The notes: generated by a model not told the origin, from the letters alone. Positions 16,238 through 25,509 are shown, numbered from the stretch's first letter. The stretch: DNA of 64,000 bases from Collinsella aerofaciens (GCF_020181355.1 NZ_CP084004.1:2170001-2234000), one strand, 5' to 3'. A program made the numbers and translations.

Positions 16238-17972
16238 TGAGTTCGCCCTTCGGCAATACACGCTTCCCCTGCCCCAGCCCTTTGAGACAAGCGAATCTCT
16301 TCAGGACTTTGGCACGCCAAAGCCTGGAGCCCATCATGACGAGAGTTGGCCCGTCCTTTACATTCTCACCAACAGCAGAAACAAGACGGCATACATCGGC
16401 CAAACAACCAACTACCAGCGCCGTATGAAACAACACGCTGCAAACGTGGACAAGGACTTCGACCGGACCCTTCTGATCGACAATCCCACCTTCAACCAAT
16501 CCGCAACGTTCGAGTTCGAGAATCGACTTATTGAGCTGTTCTGTGCCGACGAAAAATACCAGGTCACCAATGCCAACAACGGCTATGCCCAATTCGATTA
16601 TTTTGAGCGGCCTCAGTATCGCCAGAGGTTCCGAGACCTCTGGACAAAGCTTCGCGAAGAAAACTACGCGATTCATCCGATTGAAGAGCTCGAGAACTCC
16701 GATCTGTTCAAGTTCTCGCCTTTCAAGACGCTTACGCCCGACCAATACGAAACGATCGAGACGATTTATAAACGTCTCGAACAGGAGCATGAAGACATTA
16801 AACACGGCGGCCCCAAGAAAGAGCGCGTAACCGTCGTAAACGGCGCTCCGGGAACAGGCAAAACAATCCTCGCCATCAGTCTCATGTTCAAAATCAAAAA
16901 TGAACCGAACCTTTCCGGTCTACGGGTCGGCTTCGTGACGCCCATGGAGTCTTTGAGCAAGACGCTCAAAAAGCTCACGCACTTCCTTCCCGGGTTAAAG
17001 CCCAGCGATATCCTGAGCCCCAGCGATGTCACCAAAAACGATCGGTATGACATCTTGCTTGTCGACGAGGCACACCGACTGGGAAACTACTTGACCGCCG
17101 GCGCCGGCATCGGAGCTTTTTACAACACATGCGAACGACTCAACTTGCCGCGCACGAGCAGCCAGGTGGATTGGATTTTTAAATGCTGCGACAAGGCCTA
17201 TCTGTTCTATGACCCCAAGCAGCAGGCCCGTGCATCCGGATTTAATCGGGACGACCTCGAGCAGCGACTCAACCAACTCGAAGAAGCAGGAATCGAGACC
17301 GAAGAATTCAACTTGAGCACCCAAATGCGTGTGCGTGGCGGCGATGAGTACCTCGATTTTGTCTACGACCTGCTTGATAACAAAGCGTACATGCATGCCG
17401 GCATGAAGTTTGATGAGCTCTTTGCCTCGCAGCCCTACGACTCGCAAGCCGGCGATCCTGACAGTGATATCCCCAGGTACCAGTTTGGCATCGTCGACCG
17501 ATTTGAGGATTTCTGTTCTCTGCAGCAAGCCAAGGAAGAAGAAGTTGGTCTATCCCGCATGACGGCAGGTTTTGCGTGGAAGTGGGAAACGAAGACCAAT
17601 AAAGATGCGTTCGATATCGTCATCGAGGGCATTCGCAAACGCTGGAATTCAACTCAAAAGGATTGGGTCAACTCTGCCAACGCTGTCAATGAGGTTGGTT
17701 GCATTCACACAGTGCAGGGCTACGACCTCAATTACGGATTCGTAATTCTGGGTCCCGACATTTACTACGACAACGACAAAGGGGGCGTCTGCGTTAACAA
17801 GGCAAACTTCAAAGATACCGTCGCAAAGAAAAAGGCAAGCGACGACGACCTACGAAAGATTATCGTCAACGCCTACTACGTTCTCATGACGCGCGGCATG
17901 CTGGGAACGTTTCTTTATGTATGCGACCCAGCGCTCAAGGAGTATTTGTCACGGTATATCCCGGTGATATAG
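16230..17972 (+). CDS. GIY-YIG nuclease fused to DUF2075 SF1-type helicase/ATPase
   Basis: A 580-aa two-domain protein. An N-terminal GIY-YIG domain reads VLYILTNSRNKTAYIGQTTNYQRRMKQH (about residues 41-68). It is followed by a DUF2075 P-loop module: Walker A NGAPGTGKT (about 205), Walker B LLVDEAHR (about 277), a DPKQQ motif III-like site, LSTQMRVRG, HTVQGYDLNYG and a final VLMTRGM arginine motif. This suggests an ATP-driven nucleic-acid motor with a cutting domain. It is translationally coupled to the MazG-like gene. Function is unproven; context and composition suggest a horizontally acquired defence or stress module. Confidence 0.85.
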   Translation: MSNEFALRQYTLPLPQPFETSESLQDFGTPKPGAHHDESWPVLYILTNSRNKTAYIGQTTNYQRRMKQHAANVDKDFDRTLLIDNPTFNQSATFEFENRLIELFCADEKYQVTNANNGYAQFDYFERPQYRQRFRDLWTKLREENYAIHPIEELENSDLFKFSPFKTLTPDQYETIETIYKRLEQEHEDIKHGGPKKERVTVVNGAPGTGKTILAISLMFKIKNEPNLSGLRVGFVTPMESLSKTLKKLTHFLPGLKPSDILSPSDVTKNDRYDILLVDEAHRLGNYLTAGAGIGAFYNTCERLNLPRTSSQVDWIFKCCDKAYLFYDPKQQARASGFNRDDLEQRLNQLEEAGIETEEFNLSTQMRVRGGDEYLDFVYDLLDNKAYMHAGMKFDELFASQPYDSQAGDPDSDIPRYQFGIVDRFEDFCSLQQAKEEEVGLSRMTAGFAWKWETKTNKDAFDIVIEGIRKRWNSTQKDWVNSANAVNEVGCIHTVQGYDLNYGFVILGPDIYYDNDKGGVCVNKANFKDTVAKKKASDDDLRKIIVNAYYVLMTRGMLGTFLYVCDPALKEYLSRYIPVI

Positions 17973-18113
17973 ACCTAACGACCGCCCTCCCCCATGTAAC
18001 CATCCTGTAAATCATAGCGGCGCACTCGAGTTTTACCGTGATGCGGTCGCGCCCGGCGCTCCACTGTGCTAAAGTATCCCGAACGCTCAAACGACTACGA
18101 GGGGAACTAGAAG

Positions 18114-19238
18114 ATGGCACGTGTGCACAACTTCTCAGCTGGCCCGGCCGCACTGCCCACAAGCGTGCTCGCCGAGATCGCCGACGAGATGATGGACTAC
18201 CGCGGTTGCGGCATGTCCGTGCTCGAGATGAGCCATCGATCTAGCATGTACCAGCAGATCATCGACGACGCCGAGGCAACCCTGCGCCGCCTGCTGAGCA
18301 TCCCCGACAACTACCGTGTCCTGTTTTTGCAGGGCGGCGCCACGCTGCAGTTTGCGGGCATCCCCATGAACCTCATGCGCCGCGGCCGCGCCGGCTACGT
18401 CGTGACCGGCAACTTTGCCAACAAGGCGTACAAGGAGGCCGCCAAGTACGGCGAGGCCGTGCTGCTCGCGAGCTCCGAGGACACCAATTTCGACCGCATC
18501 CCAGACATGGCCGACGTCAACGCGCGCATTGCCGCCGAGGCCGCGGGCGACGGGCTCGACTACGTCTACATCTGCCAGAACAACACTATCTTTGGCACCA
18601 TGTACCACGAGCTGCCCAACTGCGGCGATGTGCCGCTGGTCGCCGATGTCTCGAGCTGCTTTTTGTCACAGCCGCTCGACGTTGAGCGCTACGGGCTCAT
18701 TTACGCCGGCGCGCAGAAAAACGCCGGCGCCGCAGGCGTGACCGTGGTCATCGTGCGCGACGACCTTATCGCCGAAAGCCCCGCCTTTGCGCAGACGCCG
18801 CAGTACCTGGACCTCAAGACCCAGGTCGCCAAGGGCTCCATGCTCAACACGCCCAACACCTTTGGCATCTACGTGTGCGGCAAGGTGTTCCGTTGGGTTG
18901 AGCAGACCGGCGGACTTGCCGCCATGGCCGAGCGCAACTGGGCCAAGGCCAACCTGCTCTACGACCTGCTCGAGCACAGCGAGCTGTTCCATGGCACCGC
19001 GCAGGCCGACAGCCGCTCCATCGCCAACGTCACCTTCCGCACCGGCGACGCCGAGCTCGATGCGGCCTTTGTTGCAGGCGCGGCCGAGCACCAGATTCAA
19101 AACGTCAAGGGCCATCGCCTCGTCGGCGGCATGCGCGCAAGCGTGTACAACGCCGTCACCATGGAGGACGTGCAAGCGCTGGCCACGTACATGAAGGACT
19201 TCGAAGCGCAGCATAGTTTGAGTCCGCGATCTAACTAG
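18114..19238 (+). CDS. serC: Phosphoserine aminotransferase
   Basis: A PLP enzyme converting 3-phosphohydroxypyruvate and glutamate to phosphoserine, step two of serine synthesis. It is 374 aa. Family marks are NFSAGPAALP at the N-terminus, LFLQGGATLQF, and YAGAQKNAGAAGV with the PLP lysine near residue 199. The ATG at 18114 has GAGGGGA upstream. It is followed after 69 nt by serA, forming the expected operon. TAAAGT at 18070 may be a -10 element. Confidence 0.96.
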   Translation: MARVHNFSAGPAALPTSVLAEIADEMMDYRGCGMSVLEMSHRSSMYQQIIDDAEATLRRLLSIPDNYRVLFLQGGATLQFAGIPMNLMRRGRAGYVVTGNFANKAYKEAAKYGEAVLLASSEDTNFDRIPDMADVNARIAAEAAGDGLDYVYICQNNTIFGTMYHELPNCGDVPLVADVSSCFLSQPLDVERYGLIYAGAQKNAGAAGVTVVIVRDDLIAESPAFAQTPQYLDLKTQVAKGSMLNTPNTFGIYVCGKVFRWVEQTGGLAAMAERNWAKANLLYDLLEHSELFHGTAQADSRSIANVTFRTGDAELDAAFVAGAAEHQIQNVKGHRLVGGMRASVYNAVTMEDVQALATYMKDFEAQHSLSPRSN

Positions 19239-19307
19239 CCCGCAACACGCGGGCCGACCAGCCACTTCAAACCACCTGTTTTAGACAAACCTGCTAAGGA
19301 GTTTTTC

Positions 19308-20471
19308 ATGCGTAAGATTAAGACCATCGACGACATTACCAAGGACGGCAAGGTCGAGTTTGGCGAGGGCTACGAGTTTGTGGGCACCGCCGAGGAGGCC
19401 GATGCCGTCCTGATGCGCTCCACCGACCTGCACGGCTACGAGCTGCCTGAGGGCATCCGCGCCATCGCCCGCTGCGGCGCCGGCGTTAACAACATCCCCG
19501 TCGAGGAGTACGCCAAGAAGGGCGTCGTCGTCTTTAACTCCCCCGGTGCCAACAGCAACGCCGTCAAGGAGCTCGTCCTGGGCATGCTGGTGCTTTCGAG
19601 CCGCGGCGTGGTGCAGTCGATGAACTGGGTGCGCGACAACGCCGACGACCCCGACATTCAGGTCGATGCCGAGAAGGCCAAGAAGGCCTTTGTGGGACGC
19701 GAGCTCAAGGGCAAGCGCATCGGCGTCATCGGCCTGGGCAACGTGGGCTCCAAGGTCGCCAACGCCTGCGTCGACCTGGGCATGGACGTTTACGGCTACG
19801 ATCCGTTTATTTCCGTCGAGCACGCGTGGGTGCTGAGCCGCGAGGTGCAGCGCGTGGGCACGCTCGAGGATCTGTGCCGCGGCTGCGACTACCTCACCGT
19901 GCACGTGCCCAGCAAGGCAGACACCATCGGCATGATCAGCACCGAGCAGATCAACTTACTGGCACCCGACGCCGTGCTCATCAACTACGCACGCGAGACC
20001 ATCATTGACGAGGACGCCGTTGACGCCGCCCTGCGCGAGGGCAAGCTCAGCTGGTTTAGCTGCGACTTCGCCACGCCCAAGACCGTCAAGATGCCCAATA
20101 CGTTTATCACCACGCACTCGGGCGCCGGCACCGGCGAGGCCGAGGCCAACTGCGCCGACATGGCCATCAGCGAGCTCAAGGATTACCTGGAGAACGGCAA
20201 CATAGCGCACAGCGTCAACTACCCCGCCTGCAGCATGGGCAAGGCGCGCGCCGCAAGCCGCATCGCCTGCCTGCACGCCAACGTGCCCAACATGATCGGC
20301 CAAATCACGGCGATCCTGGCCAAGGACAACGCCAACGTGCAGCGTATGACCAACGAGTCCGCCGGCGAGAACGCCTACACCATGTTCGACACCGACGAGC
20401 ACCTGGACAGCAGCACCATCGAGGCGCTCAAGCAGATTCCGTCGATGTATCGCGTGCGCGTAATCAAATAG
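19308..20471 (+). CDS. serA: D-3-phosphoglycerate dehydrogenase
   Basis: Catalyses the first step of serine synthesis, oxidising 3-phosphoglycerate with NAD+. It is 387 aa. The Rossmann motif GVIGLGNVGSKVA is near residue 142, the catalytic Arg is in INYARE (about 226), and the catalytic His is in THSGAGTGEAE (about 270). A C-terminal ACT-type segment (ANVPNMIGQITAILAKDNANVQRM) suggests feedback control by serine. The ATG has AAGGAG upstream. Two hairpins follow, the second an intrinsic terminator. Confidence 0.96.
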   Translation: MRKIKTIDDITKDGKVEFGEGYEFVGTAEEADAVLMRSTDLHGYELPEGIRAIARCGAGVNNIPVEEYAKKGVVVFNSPGANSNAVKELVLGMLVLSSRGVVQSMNWVRDNADDPDIQVDAEKAKKAFVGRELKGKRIGVIGLGNVGSKVANACVDLGMDVYGYDPFISVEHAWVLSREVQRVGTLEDLCRGCDYLTVHVPSKADTIGMISTEQINLLAPDAVLINYARETIIDEDAVDAALREGKLSWFSCDFATPKTVKMPNTFITTHSGAGTGEAEANCADMAISELKDYLENGNIAHSVNYPACSMGKARAASRIACLHANVPNMIGQITAILAKDNANVQRMTNESAGENAYTMFDTDEHLDSSTIEALKQIPSMYRVRVIK

Positions 20472-20483
20472 CGCCGGCTGATC

Positions 20484-20516
20484 TGACGGGCAGTTCCCCA
20501 TGTGGCCTGCCCGTCA
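20484..20516 (+). repeat. Hairpin 3' of serA
   Basis: TGACGGGCA/TGCCCGTCA, a perfect 9-bp stem directly after serA, without a T run. It may protect the transcript end. Confidence 0.5.
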
Positions 20517-20533
20517 CTGACATTGAATGCCCG

Positions 20534-20570
20534 CGGGGACGCCTTTCGCACGAGAGGCGCCCCCGTTTTT
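20534..20570 (+). terminator. Intrinsic terminator of serCA
   Basis: CGGGG-A-CGCCT pairs with AGGCG-C-CCCCG, followed by five T. Confidence 0.75.
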
Positions 20571-20603
20571 GTGAGCACTCCATTAAATACACCGAGCCGC
20601 TTC

Positions 20604-20634
20604 TTGACATACAATCTGTATATTGACCTAACTA
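20604..20634 (+). promoter_or_regulatory. Candidate promoter and operator of the M20 gene
   Basis: TTGACA at 20604-20609 is followed 19 nt later by TAACTA. The palindrome ATACA-ATC-TGTAT (20609-20621) overlaps the -35 edge, a plausible repressor site. Confidence 0.4.
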
Positions 20635-20648
20635 TCTGTGAGGTGCCT

Positions 20649-21869
20649 ATGGTTGATACAGATTTTGCTTGGCGGCTTACGCAAGGACTCGTGCGGATCG
20701 ACAGCTCAGACCCGGGTGCGTATGAGGACGAGATTGAGCGCTATATCAAAGCGTTGGTTGAGGAACGGGTGGCACAGCTGAGCCATCCGGTGCTCCATGC
20801 CGTGCAGGTTGAGGAACTCGAGGTGCTGCCCGGGCGCCGCAACCTTATGGTCACCGTGCCGGGACTGAGCGACGAGCCACGGCTCGTCTATATCTGCCAT
20901 ATGGATACCGTTACGCTGGGCGATGGCTGGGACGCGGACATTCCGCCGCTCGGAGCGATCGTGCGCAACGATAAACTCTATGGCCGCGGTGCCTGCGATA
21001 TGAAGGGTGGCCTGGCCTGCGCCATTGCCGCACTGGTCCATACGCTCGAGCGCGTGGCGGCGAATGGCGCGCTGCCCCGCCGCGGCTTTTCGCTCATCTG
21101 CTCGGTCGACGAGGAAGACTTTATGCGAGGCTCCGAGGCAGCCATCGATGCCGGCTGGGTCGGTTCGCGCGAATGGGTGCTGGACACCGAGCCCACCGAC
21201 GGACAGATCCAGGTGGCGCACAAGGGGCGTACGTGGTTCGAGATTGAAATGGATGGCGTGACGGCGCATGCAAGCCGGCCCTGGAAGGGCGCGGATGCCG
21301 TCGCCGCCATGGCCGAGGTCGTGTGTTCGCTCCGTCGCGCGTTTGTGGCGCTGCCCGCGCACGATGAGCTGGGGCCTTCGACCATCACGTTCGGCCAAAT
21401 CGAGGGCGGATATCGCCCCTACGTCGTACCCGACCGCGCCAAAGTCTGGGTCGACATGCGCCTGACCCCGCCGACCGATACGGCCGCCGTAACGCGCATG
21501 GTAGAGCAGGCCATCGCCGTCGCCGAAGCCGCCATTCCCGGTTGCCACGGCAGCTACGTCGTGACGGGCGACCGCCCCGCCATCGAGCGCGACCCAAACT
21601 CTCCCCTTCTAGCAGCGCTCAAGCGTGCCGCCGATGACGTGACGGACGCGGACACGACCGTTGGCTTCTTTACCGGCTACACCGACACCGCCGTCATTGC
21701 CGGCAAGACAGGTAACCGCAATTGCATGAGCTACGGTCCCGGGTCGCTCGCGCTCGCGCACAAGCCCAACGAATATGTGCCCCACGCCGATATCGTTCGT
21801 TGTCAGCAGGTGCTAATCGCGCTCGCCGATAACGTGCTCTGGGACGCGAGCGGCCAAGTTGGGGCATAA
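20649..21869 (+). CDS. M20 family metallopeptidase/deacylase
   Basis: A 406-aa zinc hydrolase of the ArgE/DapE/YgeY type. Metal ligands are visible in order: YICHMDTV, GRGACDMKGG, the SVDEEDFMRGSE pair, DTEPT and a C-terminal AHKPNEYVPH. The dimerisation domain occupies the middle (about residues 200-310). The ATG at 20649 has GAGGTG upstream; the longer open frame starts in the serA terminator. The substrate is unknown. A YgeY-like role is possible, but no selenium or purine genes are adjacent. Confidence 0.85.
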   Translation: MVDTDFAWRLTQGLVRIDSSDPGAYEDEIERYIKALVEERVAQLSHPVLHAVQVEELEVLPGRRNLMVTVPGLSDEPRLVYICHMDTVTLGDGWDADIPPLGAIVRNDKLYGRGACDMKGGLACAIAALVHTLERVAANGALPRRGFSLICSVDEEDFMRGSEAAIDAGWVGSREWVLDTEPTDGQIQVAHKGRTWFEIEMDGVTAHASRPWKGADAVAAMAEVVCSLRRAFVALPAHDELGPSTITFGQIEGGYRPYVVPDRAKVWVDMRLTPPTDTAAVTRMVEQAIAVAEAAIPGCHGSYVVTGDRPAIERDPNSPLLAALKRAADDVTDADTTVGFFTGYTDTAVIAGKTGNRNCMSYGPGSLALAHKPNEYVPHADIVRCQQVLIALADNVLWDASGQVGA

Positions 21870-21908
21870 TAAGCCGCGAACAAACCGACTCGCGCGTTAG
21901 GACCGCCC

Positions 21909-22592
21909 ATGAAAGCACTTCCGTTTCCCTGCATCCGCCCGGCTCAGGACCGCGTGCTCGAGGCGCTGCCTGCAATGGGCAGCATCCTAAGCGGCAACGA
22001 TGCCCTGCGCGGAGCCATTGCCGATGGTCTGATGCTCAAGGACCCGGGTGCGGCGTATTACGTGTACGAATGCTCGGGCGAGCCGGGACGTGTGACGGGT
22101 GTCGTGGCGATCTGCCCGACGAGTGTACTTGCGGGCGGCAAGGGCGATGCCAGCGCCGACGTGGCCGCCGCCGCGCGCGCGATCGCCGAACTCAAAGTTC
22201 AGCCGCGCCCCGTGTCGCTCGCCTACGAGGCGTCGCCCGTCATGGACATCATCCTGGGCGCCGCCAAAGAGGGCGCCTCGCTCTACGCCGTCACCGATCC
22301 TGCGGGCATTACACACCGCGTGTGGGAGGTTAAGCGCGAGGACGCCGTCGGCGCCATCCGTGCCATGCTCGACCAGGCGCCGGAGCCGGTACTGGCCGAC
22401 GACCCTGCCTACGCTGGCGCACTAGTCGGGGTATCACAGCTCCTGGCCGATGAGGCCCGTTCCGCCGGAACGTACACCGGCAAGGAGCCGTTCAACTTTA
22501 CCGTTGCCGCGCTCTTCCCCGCTGCGCAGGTCAGCGGCGGCGCACCGCAGGTTCCGACGGGTCTGCTCACGCACCAAGTCGCGCGGTTCTAG
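21909..22592 (+). CDS. DUF1015-like protein, short form
   Basis: A 227-aa cytoplasmic protein. The opening MKALPFPCIRPAQDRVLEALPAMG resembles the start of DUF1015 proteins, which commonly sit beside serC and serA in anaerobes, as here two genes downstream. Typical DUF1015 proteins are about 400 aa, so this is roughly half length, with only the N-terminal part plus a divergent tail. The biochemical role is unknown; a link to serine metabolism is positional inference. It ends in a strong terminator. Confidence 0.6.
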   Translation: MKALPFPCIRPAQDRVLEALPAMGSILSGNDALRGAIADGLMLKDPGAAYYVYECSGEPGRVTGVVAICPTSVLAGGKGDASADVAAAARAIAELKVQPRPVSLAYEASPVMDIILGAAKEGASLYAVTDPAGITHRVWEVKREDAVGAIRAMLDQAPEPVLADDPAYAGALVGVSQLLADEARSAGTYTGKEPFNFTVAALFPAAQVSGGAPQVPTGLLTHQVARF

Positions 22593-22636
22593 CAAGACCA
22601 GACCGCGCAGCACAAAAATCGGCAGCTCAACAAACA

Positions 22637-22678
22637 GGGGGCGGAGATGCAGCAGGTACATGCATCTCCGCCCCTTTT
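22637..22678 (+). terminator. Strong terminator 3' of the DUF1015-like gene
   Basis: A 15-bp stem GGGGCGGAGATGCA.../...TGCATCTCCGCCCC with an 8-nt loop and TTTT. It probably serves both convergent genes. Confidence 0.8.
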
Positions 22679-22721
22679 GCGTCGAGAAGTTATGCCGGCG
22701 ACCCGAGCCGCCACGCTCGCG

Positions 22722-23357
22722 TTATCCGCGCTGCGGACCTGCAGTAGCCACAAGCGGTTCAAGGCCCAGCTCGCGTGCGTAATCCTCCTGCGTAAAAATC
22801 TCAATCAGCTCAAACGTGTCGGATTCGTCGTCAAACGCAAAGTGCAGCACCGAGCAGTTGCCCGGCACGCGTTCGCGCTCGTCTGCCGCCGCGCCCCGCA
22901 CGTGGTCCAAAAACTCCTTGATAGCCGAGCCGTGGCTCACCGCGAGCACGCACTCGTGGTCCGGACGTCGCATAAGCTCGGTCAGCGTCGCCACCATGCG
23001 CTCACGCACCTGCATCTGGCCCTCGCCGCCAAACTGACGATAGAAATCGCGCCACGGGCGCTCGGGCATAAGCATCACGCGCTCGGCCTCAAAGTCGCCA
23101 AAGAACCACTCGCGCAGACCGTCCAGGCGCTCGTACGCCAAGCCCGGCCACAGGTTGGCGATAGTCTGCTCGGTGCGATGAAGCGTGGAGGTGTAGGCAT
23201 GATCGGGCTCAATGCCGCGCGCACGTAAAAACATGCCGGCGCGCGCCGCCTGGTCGCAACCCAACTGCGTAAGCGGCGAGTCACTCCACCCCTGAATGAT
23301 ACGCTTAAGGTTGAATATCGTCTGTCCATGACGGACCAGATACAGATCTTTATTCAT
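22722..23357 (-). CDS. Histidine phosphatase (phosphoglycerate mutase-like), paralogue 1
   Basis: A 211-aa member of the branch-1 histidine phosphatases. LYLVRHGQTIFN at the N-terminus holds the phospho-accepting His and RHG motif, SDSPLTQLG follows, and LAVSHGSAIKEF carries the second catalytic His. The ATG at 23357 is preceded by AAAGGA. It lies 17 nt downstream of a close paralogue, indicating tandem duplication. The substrate is unknown (small phosphosugars or phosphate esters). Confidence 0.9.
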   Translation of the reverse strand: MNKDLYLVRHGQTIFNLKRIIQGWSDSPLTQLGCDQAARAGMFLRARGIEPDHAYTSTLHRTEQTIANLWPGLAYERLDGLREWFFGDFEAERVMLMPERPWRDFYRQFGGEGQMQVRERMVATLTELMRRPDHECVLAVSHGSAIKEFLDHVRGAAADERERVPGNCSVLHFAFDDESDTFELIEIFTQEDYARELGLEPLVATAGPQRG

Positions 23358-23374
23358 AGGGGTCCTTTCGTTCG

Positions 23375-23917
23375 TTACCAATCAAGGAGCGAAAACGCAC
23401 CGTCGCAATAGCCAAAATGAAGCACGGCACCGTTGTCGGGTAGCTCTCCCCTGCCAGTCACATACTCAAGAAACTCCTGGCAGGAAGAGCCGTGGGAGAC
23501 TGCCAGCACACAGTCGTGCTGCGGCATGGCCATGATGTGGGACAGCGCCGCGACCATGCGCGACTGGAGCTCGCCTTCAGACTCGCCACCAAAGGCCACC
23601 GGATAATCACCCCAGGGCTGCGGCGGCATCTCGCGATTTGATGTACCCTCCAGCGAGCCCAAATGCCACTCGCGCAGGTCATCGACCAGCTCTATCGAGC
23701 AGCCCTCACCAGCAATTAGCTCAGCCGTATGCCGCGCCCGGCCCAACGGCGAGGAATACACACGGTCAAAGGTCACGCCACGCGCCTCAAACGCCGCGCG
23801 CGTCGCCAGCGCCTGCTCGCGCCCGCGCGCCGTAAGCGGCGAATCGTGCCCACCCTGCAAAATGTTCTGCACATTGAGCTCAGTCTGCCCATGCCGCACC
23901 AAATACAAATCTGCCAC
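23375..23917 (-). CDS. Histidine phosphatase (phosphoglycerate mutase-like), paralogue 2
   Basis: A 180-aa protein with the same plan as its neighbour: LYLVRHGQTELN, HDSPLTARGREQ, SSPLGRARHTAE, a LREWHLGSLEG segment and LAVSHGSSCQEF. It shares the LREW-FG/LG-LE block and the PW-D--FGGE region with the downstream gene, supporting duplication. It is the first gene of the pair, with the start at 23917. Confidence 0.9.
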   Translation of the reverse strand: MADLYLVRHGQTELNVQNILQGGHDSPLTARGREQALATRAAFEARGVTFDRVYSSPLGRARHTAELIAGEGCSIELVDDLREWHLGSLEGTSNREMPPQPWGDYPVAFGGESEGELQSRMVAALSHIMAMPQHDCVLAVSHGSSCQEFLEYVTGRGELPDNGAVLHFGYCDGAFSLLDW

Positions 23918-23931
23918 ACGTCCTCCCCTCG

Positions 23932-23969
23932 CACCACCGCAAAGGGGACAGGTACCTTTGTGGTGGTTT
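23932..23969. repeat. Dispersed palindrome, family A copy 5
   Basis: CACCACCGCAAAGG arm (one change) with GGGGACAGG core on + and arm CCTTTGTGGTGG. It sits between the nitroreductase 3' end and the phosphatase 5' end. Confidence 0.85.
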
Positions 23970-23999
23970 ACCGCCGGATCACACCACGGTGACGCTCAG

Positions 24000-24671
24000 C
24001 TACACCAGTACGTCGGCAAGCGGGCGCTTGGGTACGTGGTGCACCTGCGCCTCGTCACGCCAGTAATTAATAGAGCCGTCGGGGTTGGAATCGATCGCAT
24101 CGATAACTTGAGTCTCGGCCGGAACGCCAAACGCCATGATCAGCTTGAGCTCATATTTGTCGTTATCGAGCCCCATGGCATCGATCGCGCGGGGCGTAAA
24201 GGCCTTGAACATACAGGCTGCCACCTCGGGCGTGGCGCTGCGGGCGGCGAGCATCATCGTCTGCGCGGCAATGCCCGTGTCGACCTCGGTAATGGGAGCG
24301 GCTGGCTTGCCCGGAACGGCGCGCTCAGCCAAAATCGCGATGTAGCCGGTCGGGCGCTCACCCTCGGCAGGACCCGGCCAATCCTTAAGCGCACCGGCCC
24401 ATGCAAGCTCATCAAATACACGCGCGCAATCCACGGCACCGCTCACCACATGAAAACGCAGACGCTGAGCATTGGCGCCGCAGGGAGTCAGGTGAGCCAG
24501 CTCTGCCAGCTCGAGCAAAAACTCACGCGGCACGCGCATGGACTCGTCAAAACGGCGGCACGTACGGGCACGACGGACCAGCGCATCAAACGCTTCCAAG
24601 CCGAGCTTTTCGCAACCCTGCTCTGCCATCGATTCGACACTCGACGGCGCCTCGGGAACTGCTTCGTTCAT
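24000..24671 (-). CDS. Nitroreductase family protein
   Basis: A 223-aa FMN-dependent nitroreductase-fold protein. RRARTCRRFDESMRVPREFLLEL near residue 30 is the FMN-phosphate binding start; TPCGANAQRLRFHVV and the late GVPAET/VPKRPLADVLV segments fit the family. GIAAQTMMLAA is the typical mid-domain helix. The ATG at 24671 gives a normal length. A DtxR-box-like palindrome lies 29-47 nt upstream, suggesting iron-responsive control. Confidence 0.85.
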   Translation of the reverse strand: MNEAVPEAPSSVESMAEQGCEKLGLEAFDALVRRARTCRRFDESMRVPREFLLELAELAHLTPCGANAQRLRFHVVSGAVDCARVFDELAWAGALKDWPGPAEGERPTGYIAILAERAVPGKPAAPITEVDTGIAAQTMMLAARSATPEVAACMFKAFTPRAIDAMGLDNDKYELKLIMAFGVPAETQVIDAIDSNPDGSINYWRDEAQVHHVPKRPLADVLV

Positions 24672-24699
24672 AGGGACCCCCAATACAAGCCAATTGTCC

Positions 24700-24718
24700 T
24701 TAGGAAAATCTAACCTAA
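24700..24718 (-). promoter_or_regulatory. DtxR/IdeR-type iron box upstream of nitroreductase
   Basis: TTAGGAAAATCTAACCTAA has the outer TTAGG/CCTAA dyad of the 19-bp DtxR/IdeR box and agrees with the consensus at 14 of 19 positions by eye. It lies in the expected promoter zone of the nitroreductase gene. A DtxR-family regulator is encoded at 33273. Confidence 0.5.
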
Positions 24719-24906
24719 AACGTAGGCAATAACGAACAGGGCTGCAATGTTCTACACCTGTTGAATAGAAAATCGCAACGTGGGGAACAACGGAAACAAT
24801 TCGGGGCCTTTGGGTTACGTTTCGCCCTCTCCGACCCATACGCCAGCGCCTTTAGGCGATACTGGTTGTAACGATCAAGGCTTACGCCGCACGGAAAGGA
24901 GACATT

Positions 24907-25509
24907 ATGGGCATCTTTAAGAACGATGACCAAAAATCGAGCCAGTTTGGATTTGACGAGAAAAGCATGGCGGGCAAAGCCGTCAAGGCCGTGCGCTGGA
25001 TTTACGCCATCACGGGCGTCTTGGCGCTCGTCGCCGGCATCGCACTGCTGTTTGCGCCTGCCAAGTCCCTCGTCTTCCTAACGACCGTCTTGGGCTTCTA
25101 CTTTGTGATCACGGCCGCGATCAGGCTGTTTACCGCTGTTTTCGAGCCACTGCTGCCCACCGGCTGGCGCGTGACGAGCATCATCTCCAACCTACTCATT
25201 ATCTTGGGCGGCGTCATAATCCTGCGCAACCAGGCCTTCTCGACCGCGACGCTCACCACGATGGTGGTTATCGTGGCCGGCTTTGGCTGGATCGTCGAAG
25301 GTGTCATGTCCATTCTGGAGTCCGAGCTTTCGTCCAACCGTGCCCTCGCCATCCTGAGCGGCGCACTCTCCATCATCGCCGGCATGTTCGTGTTTATCTA
25401 TCCGCTGTGGTCGGCCAAGATGCTCGTCATCTTTAGCGGCGCCGCACTGCTGGTGTTTGGCGTAACGCTGATTGTTCGCGCTATTCAATTTGGCAAACTG
25501 GTGCACTAG
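24907..25509 (+). CDS. HdeD-like DUF308 membrane protein
   Basis: A 200-aa protein with a hydrophilic N-terminus (about 25 residues) then six hydrophobic segments in three pairs, the DUF308/HdeD plan. HdeD of enterobacteria contributes to acid resistance; here the role is unknown. The ATG at 24907 has AAAGGAG upstream. The next gene starts immediately after its stop codon. Confidence 0.85.
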   Translation: MGIFKNDDQKSSQFGFDEKSMAGKAVKAVRWIYAITGVLALVAGIALLFAPAKSLVFLTTVLGFYFVITAAIRLFTAVFEPLLPTGWRVTSIISNLLIILGGVIILRNQAFSTATLTTMVVIVAGFGWIVEGVMSILESELSSNRALAILSGALSIIAGMFVFIYPLWSAKMLVIFSGAALLVFGVTLIVRAIQFGKLVH

